The translations under genes and the position numbers were made by a program. Below, one piece after another: positions 49,222 through 58,316 of a DNA stretch of 64,000 nucleotides; position 1 is the first letter of the stretch, and every line of letters starts with the position of its first letter. The stretch is from NCBI GenBank assembly GCA_046348855.1, contig JAXMDK010000005.1, positions 98,201 through 162,200 on the forward strand. Direction: 5' to 3'. The stretch comes from TMP-24 sp046348855 (lineage in GTDB: Bacteria > Pseudomonadota > Alphaproteobacteria > Rhodobacterales > Rhodobacteraceae). The notes beneath the pieces are model-generated. The model saw nothing but the letters and a program-made list of their open reading frames with translations, was not told where the DNA came from and searched no databases.

Positions 49222-51260
49222 GCGCCGGTGCGCCAGCCGGGCCCGCCGACGCGGCCGGCAAACCGGGGCGGCTTTACGTCTATAGCGGCGGCTTCCTGAC
49301 CGGCGGGCGCATCCGCCACATCCTGACCCTTGCCGGCTACGACATCCGCCTTGGCGCGCCGGGCCCAAGCGATGCGGTCGGCGTCTGGGGGATGAGCCCG
49401 ACCGCCCCGCGCGGCGAGGCGGTGGCCCGCCATCTGGCGCGGCCGGTGGTGCGGATCGAGGATGCCTTCCTGCGGTCGGTCCACACAGGGCGCGAGGGCG
49501 CGGCCCCGCTTGGGCTGCTGATCGACCGGCAGGGGGTGCATTTCGCCTCTGCCACTCCGTCGGACCTCGAAACGCTGCTGGCCCGCCATCCCCTCGACGA
49601 CACCGCGCTTCTGGACCGCGCCCGCACCGGCATGGCGCGACTGAAGGCGCTCCACCTGTCGAAATACAATGCCTGCGACCCCGAACTGCCGGCCCCAGAT
49701 CCCGGCTACGTGCTGGTGATCGACCAGACGCGGGGCGACGCCTCGATCGCGGCCGGCGGGGCGCGGGCCTCGACCTTTCACGAGATGCTGTTCGTCGCGC
49801 AGGAAGAACATCCGGCGGCGCGCATCGTGATCCGCAGCCACCCGGAAAGCGCAGCGGGCGGGCGGGCCGGGCATTTCACCCCCGCCGACGCCGGGGCGCG
49901 CATTTCGATCTGCGATGCCGCCGTCAGCCCGCACCGGCTGCTGGAAGGCGCGGTGGCGGTCTACACGGTTGCGTCGCAACTGGGGTTCGAGGCGATCCTT
50001 GCCGGACACCGGCCGCGCGTGTTCGGCCAGCCATTCTATGCCGGCTGGGGTCTCAGCGAGGACGAAAACCCGGTCTGGCGGCGGCAGCGCAAGCTGACCC
50101 GCGCCCAGTTGTTCGCGGCGGCGATGATCCTTTACCCCACCTGGTACGACCCCTGCCGCGACCGGCTGTGCAGCTTCGAGGCGGCGCTCGACCAACTGGA
50201 GGCCGAGGTGCGCGCCTTCCGCGACGACCGGCAGGGCCATGTGGCAGTTGGCATGCGGCTGTGGAAGCGGGGGCATCTGCAACGGGCGTTCGGGCGCGAA
50301 CGGCGGCTTCGGTTTTCGGCCGATCCGGCGCGGGCCGCCGCGCTGGCCCGGTCCGAGGGTCGCGGGCTGCTGGTCTGGGGCGCGGCGGATCTCGACCTGC
50401 CGCGCGATCTGCCGCTGCGCCATGTCGAGGACGGGTTCCTGCGGTCGCGGGGCCTTGGCGCTGCGCTGGTGCCGCCTCTGTCGCTGGTCGCCGACCGGCG
50501 CGGCATCTACTACGATCCGACCCGCGAAAGCGACCTTGAGGCATTGATCGCCGCCGGTCCGCCCCCCGGCGGCGAGGCGCGGGCGGAGCGGCTGGCGGCG
50601 GCGCTGACCGGCGCGGGCCTGACCAAGTACAACCTGCCCGCCCTGCCCCTGCCCGACTTGCCCGAAGGCCACCGCATCCTGGTGCCGGGCCAAGTCGAGG
50701 GTGACGCCTCGCTGCGGCAGGGCGGCGGCGAGGTGCGGACCAACCTCGCGCTTCTGGAGCGGGTGCGGGCCGCCAACCCCGGCGCGGTGATCCTGTGGAA
50801 ACCGCACCCGGACGTGGCGGCGGGCCTGCGCCCCGGCGCGGTGGCGGAGGACGCGGCGCGGCGGCTGGCCGACGTGATCCTGCCCGACGGCGATCCGGCC
50901 CCGGCCATCGCCGCTGCCGACGAAGTCTGGACCATGACCTCGACCCTCGGCTTCGAGGCGCTGCTGCGCGGCAAGCCGGTGACCTGCCTGGGAACGCCCT
51001 TCTACGCCGGCTGGGGGCTGACCCGCGATCTCGGTCCGGTTCCCGCCCGGCGGCGGGCGCGCCCAGGATTGGCGGCGCTGGCGCACGCCTGCCTGATCGC
51101 CTATCCGCGCTACCGCGATCCCGCGACCGGCCTGCCCTGCCCGCCCGAGATCATCGTCGAGCGGCTGGCGCGCGGTCAGGTGGCGCCGGCACGGCGCGGA
51201 TTGCGGCTGCTGTCGAAGCTGCAAGGGCTGATGGCGAGCCAAGCCTGGCTCTGGCGCTGA
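49218..51260 (+). CDS. kpsC: Capsule polysaccharide glycosyltransferase KpsC
   Basis: A 680-residue protein made of two homologous halves. Each contains the blocks VEDGFLRS/IEDAFLRS, LSKYN/LTKYN, VLVIDQTRGDASIAAGG / ILVPGQVEGDASLRQGG, TVASQLGFEAIL / TMTSTLGFEALL, and PFYAGWG. This is the dual Kdo-transferase architecture of KpsC, which extends the poly-Kdo linker. The GTG start overlaps the exporter stop. It is convergent with ribD. The ABC transporter and repeat-unit genes are not in the window. Confidence 0.9.
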   Translation: MSAGAPAGPADAAGKPGRLYVYSGGFLTGGRIRHILTLAGYDIRLGAPGPSDAVGVWGMSPTAPRGEAVARHLARPVVRIEDAFLRSVHTGREGAAPLGLLIDRQGVHFASATPSDLETLLARHPLDDTALLDRARTGMARLKALHLSKYNACDPELPAPDPGYVLVIDQTRGDASIAAGGARASTFHEMLFVAQEEHPAARIVIRSHPESAAGGRAGHFTPADAGARISICDAAVSPHRLLEGAVAVYTVASQLGFEAILAGHRPRVFGQPFYAGWGLSEDENPVWRRQRKLTRAQLFAAAMILYPTWYDPCRDRLCSFEAALDQLEAEVRAFRDDRQGHVAVGMRLWKRGHLQRAFGRERRLRFSADPARAAALARSEGRGLLVWGAADLDLPRDLPLRHVEDGFLRSRGLGAALVPPLSLVADRRGIYYDPTRESDLEALIAAGPPPGGEARAERLAAALTGAGLTKYNLPALPLPDLPEGHRILVPGQVEGDASLRQGGGEVRTNLALLERVRAANPGAVILWKPHPDVAAGLRPGAVAEDAARRLADVILPDGDPAPAIAAADEVWTMTSTLGFEALLRGKPVTCLGTPFYAGWGLTRDLGPVPARRRARPGLAALAHACLIAYPRYRDPATGLPCPPEIIVERLARGQVAPARRGLRLLSKLQGLMASQAWLWR

Positions 51261-51276
51261 GCCGCAGGGGCGTCCG

Positions 51277-52374
51277 TCAGTTCCGCGTCCACAGGCTGTA
51301 GAGGTCGCCCCCGACCGGGCGGCTGTCCCACAGCCGGAAGCGCGGCGCATCGGCCAGCGCCGCCAGTCCCAGCGCCGCCGCCGCCGGCCGGCCGTCGGCA
51401 CCCAGCGCCAGCCCGGCGTGAAACAGCGCCAGATCGTCGACCAGCCCCGCCCCGAGAAGCGCCGCCGCCAGTTGCCCGCCGCCTTCGCAGAACAACCGCG
51501 TCAGCCCGCGATCGCCCAAGGCCGCCAGCGCCGCCGCCATGTCGAGCCCGTGTTCGGTCTCGTCCACCTCGATCAGCTCGGCCCCGGCAGCCGTCCAGGC
51601 GGCGCGGCGGGCCGGGTCGGCCAGCGGCCCGTGCAGCAGCCACAGCGGCGCTTCGTGGGCGCTGCGCGCCAGCGCCCCGGTCAAGGGCAGGTCGAGCCCG
51701 CGCGCCGCCACGATCCTGACCGGCTGGCGCACCGGCCCCATATCCCGAACCGTCAGCAATGGATCGTCGGCCCGCGCCGTGCCGGCGCCGATCAGGACCG
51801 CGTCGTGGGTGGCGCGCAACTGGTGGACCATGCGGCGGGCCTCGGGTCCGGTGATCCAGCGGCTTTCCCCCGCCGCCGTGCCGATCCGGCCGTCAAGGCT
51901 GGCGGCCAGCTTCAGCGTCACCATCGGCCGGCCCCGGCGCACACGCGACAGGAACCCGCACTGCGTCCGTTCGGCCGCCGCCGCGCCTTCGCCCACGTCG
52001 ACGGTTATCCCGGCGGCGCGCAGCATCGCATGGCCACGGCCGGCGACGCGCGGGTCGGGGTCTTCAAGCGCGCTGACCACCCGCGCCACGCCAGCGGCCA
52101 CCAGTGCCTCGGCGCAGGGCGGGGTCTTGCCGTGATGGGCGCAGGGTTCAAGACTGACATAGACGGTCGCGCCGCGCGCCGCCGCGCCTGCCTGGGCCAG
52201 GGCCACGGTTTCGGCATGCGGCCGCCCGCCGGGCTGCGTCCATCCGCGCCCGACGATCCGGTCGCCCTGCACGATCACGCAGCCTACTGCCGGGTTGGGC
52301 CAGACTTGCCCCAGCCCGCGCGCGCCCAGCGCCAACGCCAGCGCCATGAACCGGCGGTCAGCCTCGGCCGTCAC
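51277..52374 (-). CDS. ribD: Bifunctional riboflavin deaminase-reductase
   Basis: A 365-residue enzyme. The N-terminal deaminase carries the zinc ligands His53 (HAE, with Glu55) and Cys78/Cys87 (PCAHHGKTPPC). The reductase domain runs from about residue 150 (RPMVTLKLAASLDGRIGT, SRWITGPEARRMVHQLRATHDAVLIGAGT). It performs the second and third steps of riboflavin synthesis. It overlaps nrdR by four bases and is convergent with kpsC. Confidence 0.95.
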   Translation of the reverse strand: MTAEADRRFMALALALGARGLGQVWPNPAVGCVIVQGDRIVGRGWTQPGGRPHAETVALAQAGAAARGATVYVSLEPCAHHGKTPPCAEALVAAGVARVVSALEDPDPRVAGRGHAMLRAAGITVDVGEGAAAAERTQCGFLSRVRRGRPMVTLKLAASLDGRIGTAAGESRWITGPEARRMVHQLRATHDAVLIGAGTARADDPLLTVRDMGPVRQPVRIVAARGLDLPLTGALARSAHEAPLWLLHGPLADPARRAAWTAAGAELIEVDETEHGLDMAAALAALGDRGLTRLFCEGGGQLAAALLGAGLVDDLALFHAGLALGADGRPAAAALGLAALADAPRFRLWDSRPVGGDLYSLWTRN

Positions 52375-52838
52375 TCCTCGGCCGCGCCGGCGGGGCGCAG
52401 TTCGGACACGAACTTGTCGAAATCGTCGGCGGCCTGGAAATTCTTGTAGACGCTGGCGAACCTGACGTAAGCGACGGTGTCGATCCGCGCCAGGCTTTCC
52501 ATGACGATCTCGCCGATGGTCTTCGACGGGATGTCGGTTTCGCCCAGGCTTTCCAGCCGCCGGACGATGCCGGAAATCATCTGGTCGATGCGCTCGGGCT
52601 CGATCGGACGTTTCTGCATGGCGATGCGGATCGAACGTTCCAGCTTCGAACGGTCGAAATCCTCGCGCTTGCCCGAGGATTTGATCACCACCAGATCGCG
52701 CAGCTGCACCCGTTCATAGGTGGTGAAGCGCCCACCGCAGGCCGGGCAGAAACGCCGACGGCGGATCGAGACGTGATCTTCGGCGGGACGGCTGTCCTTC
52801 ACCTGCGTATCGACATTGCCGCAAAACGGACAGCGCAT
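52371..52838 (-). CDS. nrdR: Transcriptional repressor NrdR
   Basis: A 155-residue regulator. The zinc ribbon uses Cys3, Cys6, Cys31 and Cys34 (MRCPFCG...RRFCPACGGRFTTYERV), followed by an ATP-cone (LVVIKSSGKREDFDRSKLERSIRIAM). It represses ribonucleotide reductase genes according to ATP/dATP. The ATG at 52838 is fixed by the zinc ribbon. ATGA overlap with ribD. Confidence 0.96.
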   Translation of the reverse strand: MRCPFCGNVDTQVKDSRPAEDHVSIRRRRFCPACGGRFTTYERVQLRDLVVIKSSGKREDFDRSKLERSIRIAMQKRPIEPERIDQMISGIVRRLESLGETDIPSKTIGEIVMESLARIDTVAYVRFASVYKNFQAADDFDKFVSELRPAGAAEE

Positions 52839-53013
52839 TCCCTGCTCCCCCAGACCCCGGTTGCAACGATAACTATAGGCCGACCGCCAGAAACAGGGTA
52901 GAGCCTTTTGTGGCCCACCAGATTTGGGAGCGACCTGTGGCGGCAAAGACTCAGCTTTGCCCCTCAGCCGGTTGAATTCGCGGGGATTTGGCCGCCCGGG
53001 CCCTGCCCAAGCG

Positions 53014-53757
53014 TCAGGCCCGCCGGCGCCCGCCCATCCGGTGCCAGAGCCGCCGCGCCGCCTGGTAGGCCAGGTGCTTGCGCGGGAAGTCGGGGATGCG
53101 GTGGTGGCGGTCGACGTGATCGAAGGCGACGGTTTCCTTCCAGTCCAGGCCGCGGATGAATTCGTAATCCAGCCCGATCTTCCACACCAGATAGGGAAAG
53201 GATATCTGGTCGCGCCGCGAATGGCGCAGCACCTGTTCAAACCAGCGCTCGCCAAATCGGCTGACGGCCGGGTCATGGTGGCGACGGACGATGAAATGGC
53301 CCTCGATCAGTCCGGAATGGGCAGGCATCCCCTCGGCCCGGTAGGTGCGCTGGCGTTCCTTCAGCACCCGGAAATCATCCAGCCCGTTTTCCCAGCAGGT
53401 CTGCAGTTCGTGATAGACGCAGTCGCGGACGAAGTGCGGAAAGGCAAAGAAGCCGGCGTCGGACTGGCTGCGGACTGCAGTCAGGATTTCCTCGGGGTCG
53501 CGCTTCAGCCGCGACTTGTTGTCCAGCCAGATCGACCAGTCCTCGGGCAGGTAGCGGTGCGGCATCAGCTTGGCCCGCCGCGAGGCCCGCGCCGGATCGA
53601 GCCCGTCGAGCGGGTCATGGACGATCTCCACCCCCGGCAGGTCCAGGTCGGTGCGGTCGGTGAACAGCACCCGCCGGACATGGGTGAAGCCGCCGAAGAC
53701 TTCGGGGTTCAGCGGCTCTTTGCGACCGTAAAGGGCGGAATAGACGACAAGGCTCAT
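53014..53757 (-). CDS. DUF616 (TOD1/MUCI70-like) glycosyltransferase domain protein
   Basis: A 247-residue protein with the DUF616 pattern: MSLVVYSALYGRKEPLNPEV, RVLFTDR, YLPEDWSIWLDNKSRLKRDPEEIL (the DNK in place of a DXD-type motif), FAFPHFVRDCVYHEL, EGMPAHSGLIEGHFIVRRH, and WFEQVLRHSRRDQISFPYLVWKI. The family is predicted to transfer sugars; in bacteria it often accompanies surface polysaccharide genes, here with the capsule genes 2 kb away. Acceptor unknown. The start at 53757 follows family length. Confidence 0.75.
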   Translation of the reverse strand: MSLVVYSALYGRKEPLNPEVFGGFTHVRRVLFTDRTDLDLPGVEIVHDPLDGLDPARASRRAKLMPHRYLPEDWSIWLDNKSRLKRDPEEILTAVRSQSDAGFFAFPHFVRDCVYHELQTCWENGLDDFRVLKERQRTYRAEGMPAHSGLIEGHFIVRRHHDPAVSRFGERWFEQVLRHSRRDQISFPYLVWKIGLDYEFIRGLDWKETVAFDHVDRHHRIPDFPRKHLAYQAARRLWHRMGGRRRA

Positions 53758-53832
53758 CGGCGGTCCGGGCAAGGCGATGACCGACCATAGGCCGGCGGGC
53801 CGCCCAGGTCCACCGGCCCGCGCAAGCCCCCG

Positions 53833-55227
53833 TCAGACGTTGTGCAGGTAAAGGTCGTAATCGACGTCGGCGATGGTGCGCGCGACGCGGGCATATTCGG
53901 CGGCCTTCACGGCGGTGAAGGTCCGGTGCATGTCCTCGCCCAGCGCCTCTTTCAGGAAGGCCGAGTTGCGCGCCGCCTCGATCGCCGAACGCCAGTCGCG
54001 CGGGATGGTCGAGGCCTCGTCATCCTCGTAACCGTTGCCGGTGGTTTCCGGGCCGGGGTCGATGCGGTGCTTCAGCCCGTGGCGGATGGCGGCGAGGATC
54101 GTCGCGGCGACCAGATAGGGGTTGGCGTCGACGCCCGAGGGGCGATGCTCGATCCGCCGCGCCGCCAGCGCGCCGGCCGGGATGCGCAAGGCCACCGAGC
54201 GGTTGTTCACCCCCCAGTTGGTCGAGACCGGCGCATAGGACTGGTTGGCGAAGCGCCGCCAGGAATTGGCGTGCGGGGCGAAGACCAGCATCGATTCGCC
54301 CATCGTCGCCCGCATGCCGCCCAGCGAATGCAGGATCGCCGGGTTCCATTTGCCCTCTTCCGCCTCGGCATAGACATTGCGGCCCTGGTCGTCCTGAAGC
54401 GACACATGGAAATGCATGCCCGAGCCCGCGTATTTCTCGATCGGCTTGGCCATGAAGCAGGCGGTCACGCCGAACCGGCGCGCGGTCAGCCGCACGATCC
54501 GCTTCAGCCGGACCAGATCGTCGGCGGCCTGCATCACGTCGGTGCGGTAGTGCAGCGTCAGTTCATACTGGCCGGGGGCATATTCGGAAATGACAGTTTC
54601 GGCCTTGATCCCGGCCCGCGCTGCCCCGGCGTAGATTTCCGAAAACAAAGGCTCCATCCCGTGCAGATGGTCGACCGAATAGACCTCGGTCTTGTCGGAA
54701 CGGCGCCCGTCCAGCACGGCGGCGGCGGGGCGCACCCGCCCGTCCGCGTCGCGGTCGTTGGCCAGCAGGAAGAACTCCAGCTCGAACGCGCCGGCCGGAT
54801 GAAGCCCCTTGGCCGCCATCGCATCGACCTGGCGCTGCAGCGCATGGCGGGGGTCCGAGGTCATCGGCTGGCCGTCGAGCGTGTATTGCGACAGGAACAG
54901 CTCACCCCGCGGCGGGTTGGTGCCGTGGAGCGGCACCAGCGTGCCGGGGATCGGCCAGGCCCGCACGTCGCCGTCGCCCTGGTCCCAGATGAGGCCGGTC
55001 TCGTGCACGTCCTCGCCGCAGATGTCCAGCCCGAGGATCGAGATCGGCATGTGCCGGCCCGACTTGAAGATCGGCAGAAGCTCGTGCCGCCGGATGATCT
55101 TGCCGCGTCCGATCCCGTTCGAATCGTGCAGGACGATATCGAAGGCCTCGATCTCGGGGTGCGCGGCCAGGAAGGCCTCGGCTTCGGCGGGGGTCGCGCC
55201 CGATGGGCAGGTTGCTTCGGTCGTCAT
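53833..55227 (-). CDS. Glutamine synthetase-like gamma-glutamyl-amide ligase
   Basis: A 464-residue GS-family protein of the PuuA/GlnT class: DIVLHDSNGIGRGKIIRRHELL, FELEFFLL (metal Glu), VISEYAPGQYELTLHYR, GSGMHFHVSL (ATP/metal block) and VNNRSVALRIPAG with RIEHRPSGVDANPYL. These enzymes usually glutamylate amines such as putrescine instead of ammonia. It overlaps the aminotransferase gene by four bases. The amine substrate is inferred only from this pairing. Confidence 0.85.
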   Translation of the reverse strand: MTTEATCPSGATPAEAEAFLAAHPEIEAFDIVLHDSNGIGRGKIIRRHELLPIFKSGRHMPISILGLDICGEDVHETGLIWDQGDGDVRAWPIPGTLVPLHGTNPPRGELFLSQYTLDGQPMTSDPRHALQRQVDAMAAKGLHPAGAFELEFFLLANDRDADGRVRPAAAVLDGRRSDKTEVYSVDHLHGMEPLFSEIYAGAARAGIKAETVISEYAPGQYELTLHYRTDVMQAADDLVRLKRIVRLTARRFGVTACFMAKPIEKYAGSGMHFHVSLQDDQGRNVYAEAEEGKWNPAILHSLGGMRATMGESMLVFAPHANSWRRFANQSYAPVSTNWGVNNRSVALRIPAGALAARRIEHRPSGVDANPYLVAATILAAIRHGLKHRIDPGPETTGNGYEDDEASTIPRDWRSAIEAARNSAFLKEALGEDMHRTFTAVKAAEYARVARTIADVDYDLYLHNV

Positions 55228-56600
55228 TGCATCAACTCCGCAGTGATTGCGTCAAAGGCGGCGATCAGCCGGTCGATCTGGTCGGCGCCGGTGGCGGGGC
55301 TGACCAGCATCATGTTGTGGAAGGGCGCGATCAGGCAGCCGTGGTTGACCAGCGCGGCGTGGATCGCCTTTTCCAGCGCCGGCTTGTGCGCGACATGGCT
55401 TTCGCTGCCGTTCCTCAGGGGCGTCGGATGGCAGATGAATTCCACCCGCGCGCCAACCCGGACCACATGCCAGGGCACGCCGTGCCGCTGGATCGAATCG
55501 GCAAGGCCGCGTTCAAGCCGCGCCGCGCCGGCCTCCATCCGGGCGTAGTTTTCCGCCGTCATCACCTGCGACAGGTTGGCCCGCATCGCCGCGAACTGCA
55601 GCGGGTTGGCCGAAAGCGTGGTGCCGATCCCGGAAAAACCGGCCGGCCGGGTGGCGTCATAGGCATGAAAGCGCGCCGCCACCTCTTCGGTCATGCCCCA
55701 GACGGCCGCCGGAAGGCCACCGGCCACCGGCTTGCCCAGCACGAACAGGTCGGGCTCCAGCCCGTGGGTCCGGGTATAGCCGCCCAGGCCCGACGAGACG
55801 GTGTGGGTTTCGTCGATGATGAGCAGCGTCCCGTGCTTGCGCGTCAGGCGGCGCAGTTCGGCATGATAGCCCGGATCGGGCAGCACCATGCAGCAGTTGG
55901 TCATCACCGGCTCGGCCAGCACGGCGGCGACGTCGCCCTCGGCCAGGGCGGCCTCCAGCGCGGGCAGGTCGTTGAACTCCACCACCTTCGATGTGGTGGA
56001 CAGGTCGACCGCCTGCCCCACCAGCCCCGGCCGCGGCTCGGTCTGCCCTTCGGGGCCGGGCTGCACGAACGTCTCCTCGACCGCGCCGTGATAGCAGGCG
56101 GCGAAGACCAGCACCTTCTTCCGTCCGGTGACCGCCCGCGCCAGTCGCAGGGCAAAGCGGTTGGCGTCCGAGGCGGTGGTGGCGATCTGCCAGCGGAACG
56201 GCCCGAAAATCTCGCACAGGAGCCGCCCGACCTCAAGCGCGTCGGCGGTCGGCAGCATGTAGGTCAGCCCCCGCGCGCCCTGTTCGGCCAAGGCCCTCGC
56301 CACCGGCTCGGGCGAATGACCGAACATCGAGCCGGTGTCGCCCAGGCAGAAATCGTCCAGCCGGTTGCCGTCGATGTCGGTCAGGGTCGCGCCCTTCGCC
56401 TCGGCGACCAGCATCGGAAAAGGTTGCGGCCAGTCCTTCATCCACAGCATCGGCACGCCGTCGAGCCAGGCGGCGGTGCCGGACTGAAGGGCGGCACGGG
56501 TCTTGGGGCGGGTGGCGGCATAGGTTTCGGCTTCGCGCGCACGGATCGCGGCGATGCGTCCGGCAGGGACGCCGCCGACGGAATCGGACAGGTTGGACAT
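55224..56600 (-). CDS. Class III PLP-dependent aminotransferase
   Basis: A 458-residue fold-type I enzyme. The PLP-binding blocks are IIDETHTVSSGLGG (Asp with pyridine N) and LFVLGKPVAGGLPAAVWG (Schiff-base Lys). The N-terminal part (FPMLVAEAKGATLTDIDGNRLDDFCLGDTGSMFGHSPEPVA) resembles glutamate-1-semialdehyde aminomutase-like proteins. With the GS-like ligase it could act in amine or amino-acid degradation. Substrate not known. Confidence 0.85.
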   Translation of the reverse strand: MSNLSDSVGGVPAGRIAAIRAREAETYAATRPKTRAALQSGTAAWLDGVPMLWMKDWPQPFPMLVAEAKGATLTDIDGNRLDDFCLGDTGSMFGHSPEPVARALAEQGARGLTYMLPTADALEVGRLLCEIFGPFRWQIATTASDANRFALRLARAVTGRKKVLVFAACYHGAVEETFVQPGPEGQTEPRPGLVGQAVDLSTTSKVVEFNDLPALEAALAEGDVAAVLAEPVMTNCCMVLPDPGYHAELRRLTRKHGTLLIIDETHTVSSGLGGYTRTHGLEPDLFVLGKPVAGGLPAAVWGMTEEVAARFHAYDATRPAGFSGIGTTLSANPLQFAAMRANLSQVMTAENYARMEAGAARLERGLADSIQRHGVPWHVVRVGARVEFICHPTPLRNGSESHVAHKPALEKAIHAALVNHGCLIAPFHNMMLVSPATGADQIDRLIAAFDAITAELMQ

Positions 56601-56657
56601 GAGTCACCAGACAGGAAAGGGCGGACAAGGGGGGCACAAGGCCCGGCCGGGCCGGGC

Positions 56658-56795
56658 TCAGGCGGCGAGAGGCGGCGCCGGAAGGCCGAAGCGCCGGCGC
56701 GCAGCGGCGCGCGCGGCCACGGCGGCGCCGCAACGGCACCGGCGGCCCACAAGGCCGAAGCGATAGGTCTGGTCCAGGCGGATCATCGGCTTCAT
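56658..56795 (-). CDS. Possible 45-residue Arg/Ala-rich peptide
   Basis: ATG at 56795 opens MKPMIRLDQTYRFGLVGRRC, then RCGAAVAARAAARRRFGLPAPPLAA and stop, 57 nt before the aminotransferase start. It may be a small basic protein, a leader peptide for the downstream operon, or a chance frame in very GC-rich DNA. No family is recognised. Confidence 0.3.
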   Translation of the reverse strand: MKPMIRLDQTYRFGLVGRRCRCGAAVAARAAARRRFGLPAPPLAA

Positions 56796-57170
56796 GATTT
56801 GATCATAACATGGGAATCACATGCCGCGCCAGCCCCTACTCACCGCACCCGCACGCGGCTGCCGAAAGGACGTTCGGGCGAAAATTAACCTATTGTTGCT
56901 GCCCGCTTGCGAGTGACACCCCGCTTTCCAGCCAACCGGCGATTTCCGTTCCCCGCCCGGCCCGATTCCGCGACACTGACGGCAAGCGGCGACCAGGATA
57001 ACCGGTCGTCCTGACGCGGGTCGCCCGGATTTTTCCCGGACGCCCGCGGTTCACGACCGACCAGACGCACGACCCGACCATTTGACCAGGATTTTTTCGA
57101 GCCGACGGACAGTTTCGTCCACCCGACCCAGTTGTCAGGCCAACCAGTAAGATTTGAGAGACGTTGTGTG
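56796..57170. other. Intergenic region upstream of the Hint gene
   Basis: About 375 nt without a supported gene. Its first part is comparatively AT-rich (TGATTTGATCATAAC, AAAATTAACC), suggesting divergent promoters for the aminotransferase operon and the Hint gene. CCCGGA occurs as a short direct repeat near 57030-57043. No terminator or known RNA is seen. Confidence 0.3.
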
Positions 57171-57707
57171 ATGCATCTGCCCTATTCCATTCCCGGCCTG
57201 ACCAGGCCGCGGGCCGCTGCGCCCGCCCGGCCACAAACCGCCCCTGCAAGGCCCGCCGCCGCCGTCGAAACCGATCGCGCCTGGACGCTGCCGGGCCTGT
57301 GCTGGAACACCCAGGTCATGACCTCGTTCGGCGCGCTGCCGGTGCAGGTGCTGCGCAAGCCCGACCCCCTGCGGCTGACAGACGGCAACGTGGCGCGCAT
57401 CGCCTGGGTCGACAAGATCCAGCTCGACGAGGGCTTCCTGCAGGCCTATCCCGACGCCCAGCCGGTGATGATCCGCGCCGGGGCGCTGGGGCCGGGCCTG
57501 CCCGCCCAGAACATGCTGGTGTCGCCTCACCAGAAGATCGCGGTGCCGGGGCTGAATTTCCGCACCGAACTGAAGCTGGCGCGCGACCTGATGGGCCGGC
57601 CCGGGATCCTGCGCCAGCCCGAGACGATGCTGACCTACTACCTGTTCCACTGCGGCCAACCGGCCGAAGTGATGTGCGAGGGTCTGGGCCTGCACATGGC
57701 CCCCTGA
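57171..57707 (+). CDS. Compact, derived Hint-domain protein
   Basis: A 178-residue protein. After a Pro/Ala-rich start, LPGLCWNTQVMTSFGALPVQVLRKPDPLRLTDG aligns with the start of Hint (hedgehog/intein) domains, with Cys as the candidate nucleophile, and PVMIRAGALGPGLPAQNMLVSPHQKIAV aligns with the conserved second half. The usual GDxVxT segment is changed, and the common SPQHRV reads SPHQKI. It lacks the large repeat or adhesin region normally attached to Hint in this clade. Self-processing is doubtful. Confidence 0.65.
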   Translation: MHLPYSIPGLTRPRAAAPARPQTAPARPAAAVETDRAWTLPGLCWNTQVMTSFGALPVQVLRKPDPLRLTDGNVARIAWVDKIQLDEGFLQAYPDAQPVMIRAGALGPGLPAQNMLVSPHQKIAVPGLNFRTELKLARDLMGRPGILRQPETMLTYYLFHCGQPAEVMCEGLGLHMAP

Positions 57708-57794
57708 CCTGTGCCCCCTGACCTGCGCGCCCGAACCGGGGTTCCGTTTCCGCCCGCCTGCGGCTAGCCTGCCGCAAACAGCCGGAGGGACCCG

Positions 57795-58304
57795 ATGGGA
57801 CACATGCTGGAACGGGGTCTTTTCGCCAGCCGCTGGCTACTGGCGCCGATCTACGTCGGGCTGACGGCGGCGCTGGCGATGCTGGTCTATGCCTTCGGGC
57901 TGGAGCTTTGGCATTTCGCCGCCGACCTGCCGGCAATGACGCCCGAAAAGGCGATCATCGGCGCGCTGGCATTGATCGACCTGTCGCTGGTCGCCAACCT
58001 GATGGTGATCGTCATCTTCTCGGGCTACGAGAATTTCGTCAGCCGGATGGATATCGCCGACCATGCAGACCGGCCCGACTGGCAGGGCGAGGTCGACTTT
58101 TCGGGACTGAAGCTGAAGCTCGTCGCCTCTATCGTGGCGATCTCGGGCATCCAGCTCCTGAAGGCATTCATGGAACTGGACGACTACAGCCCCGACAAGA
58201 TCCGCTGGATGGCGATCATCCATGTGGTGTTCGTGGTGTCTGGCGTGCTGCTGGCGCTGATGGACTGGATCACTGCCCGGTCCAAGGCCGCCAAGGCGAA
58301 ATAG
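57795..58304 (+). CDS. YqhA-like (UPF0114) membrane protein
   Basis: A 169-residue protein with four hydrophobic helices (RWLLAPIYVGLTAALAMLVYAFG, LIDLSLVANLMVIVIFSGYENFVS, LKLVASIVAISGIQLLKAFM, IIHVVFVVSGVLLALMDWI). The blocks VIFSGYENFVSRMD and VASIVAISGIQLLK identify UPF0114/YqhA. Function unknown. The start could be 57795 or the ATG nine nt later. Confidence 0.85.
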   Translation: MGHMLERGLFASRWLLAPIYVGLTAALAMLVYAFGLELWHFAADLPAMTPEKAIIGALALIDLSLVANLMVIVIFSGYENFVSRMDIADHADRPDWQGEVDFSGLKLKLVASIVAISGIQLLKAFMELDDYSPDKIRWMAIIHVVFVVSGVLLALMDWITARSKAAKAK

Positions 58305-58316
58305 CCCGCGCCCCGA

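Noticed and set aside
56795..56805. FNR/CRP-like palindrome TGATTTGATCA
   Set aside because: The half-sites are three bases apart, whereas FNR boxes need four and a TTGAT start. It may be chance in an AT-rich promoter region.
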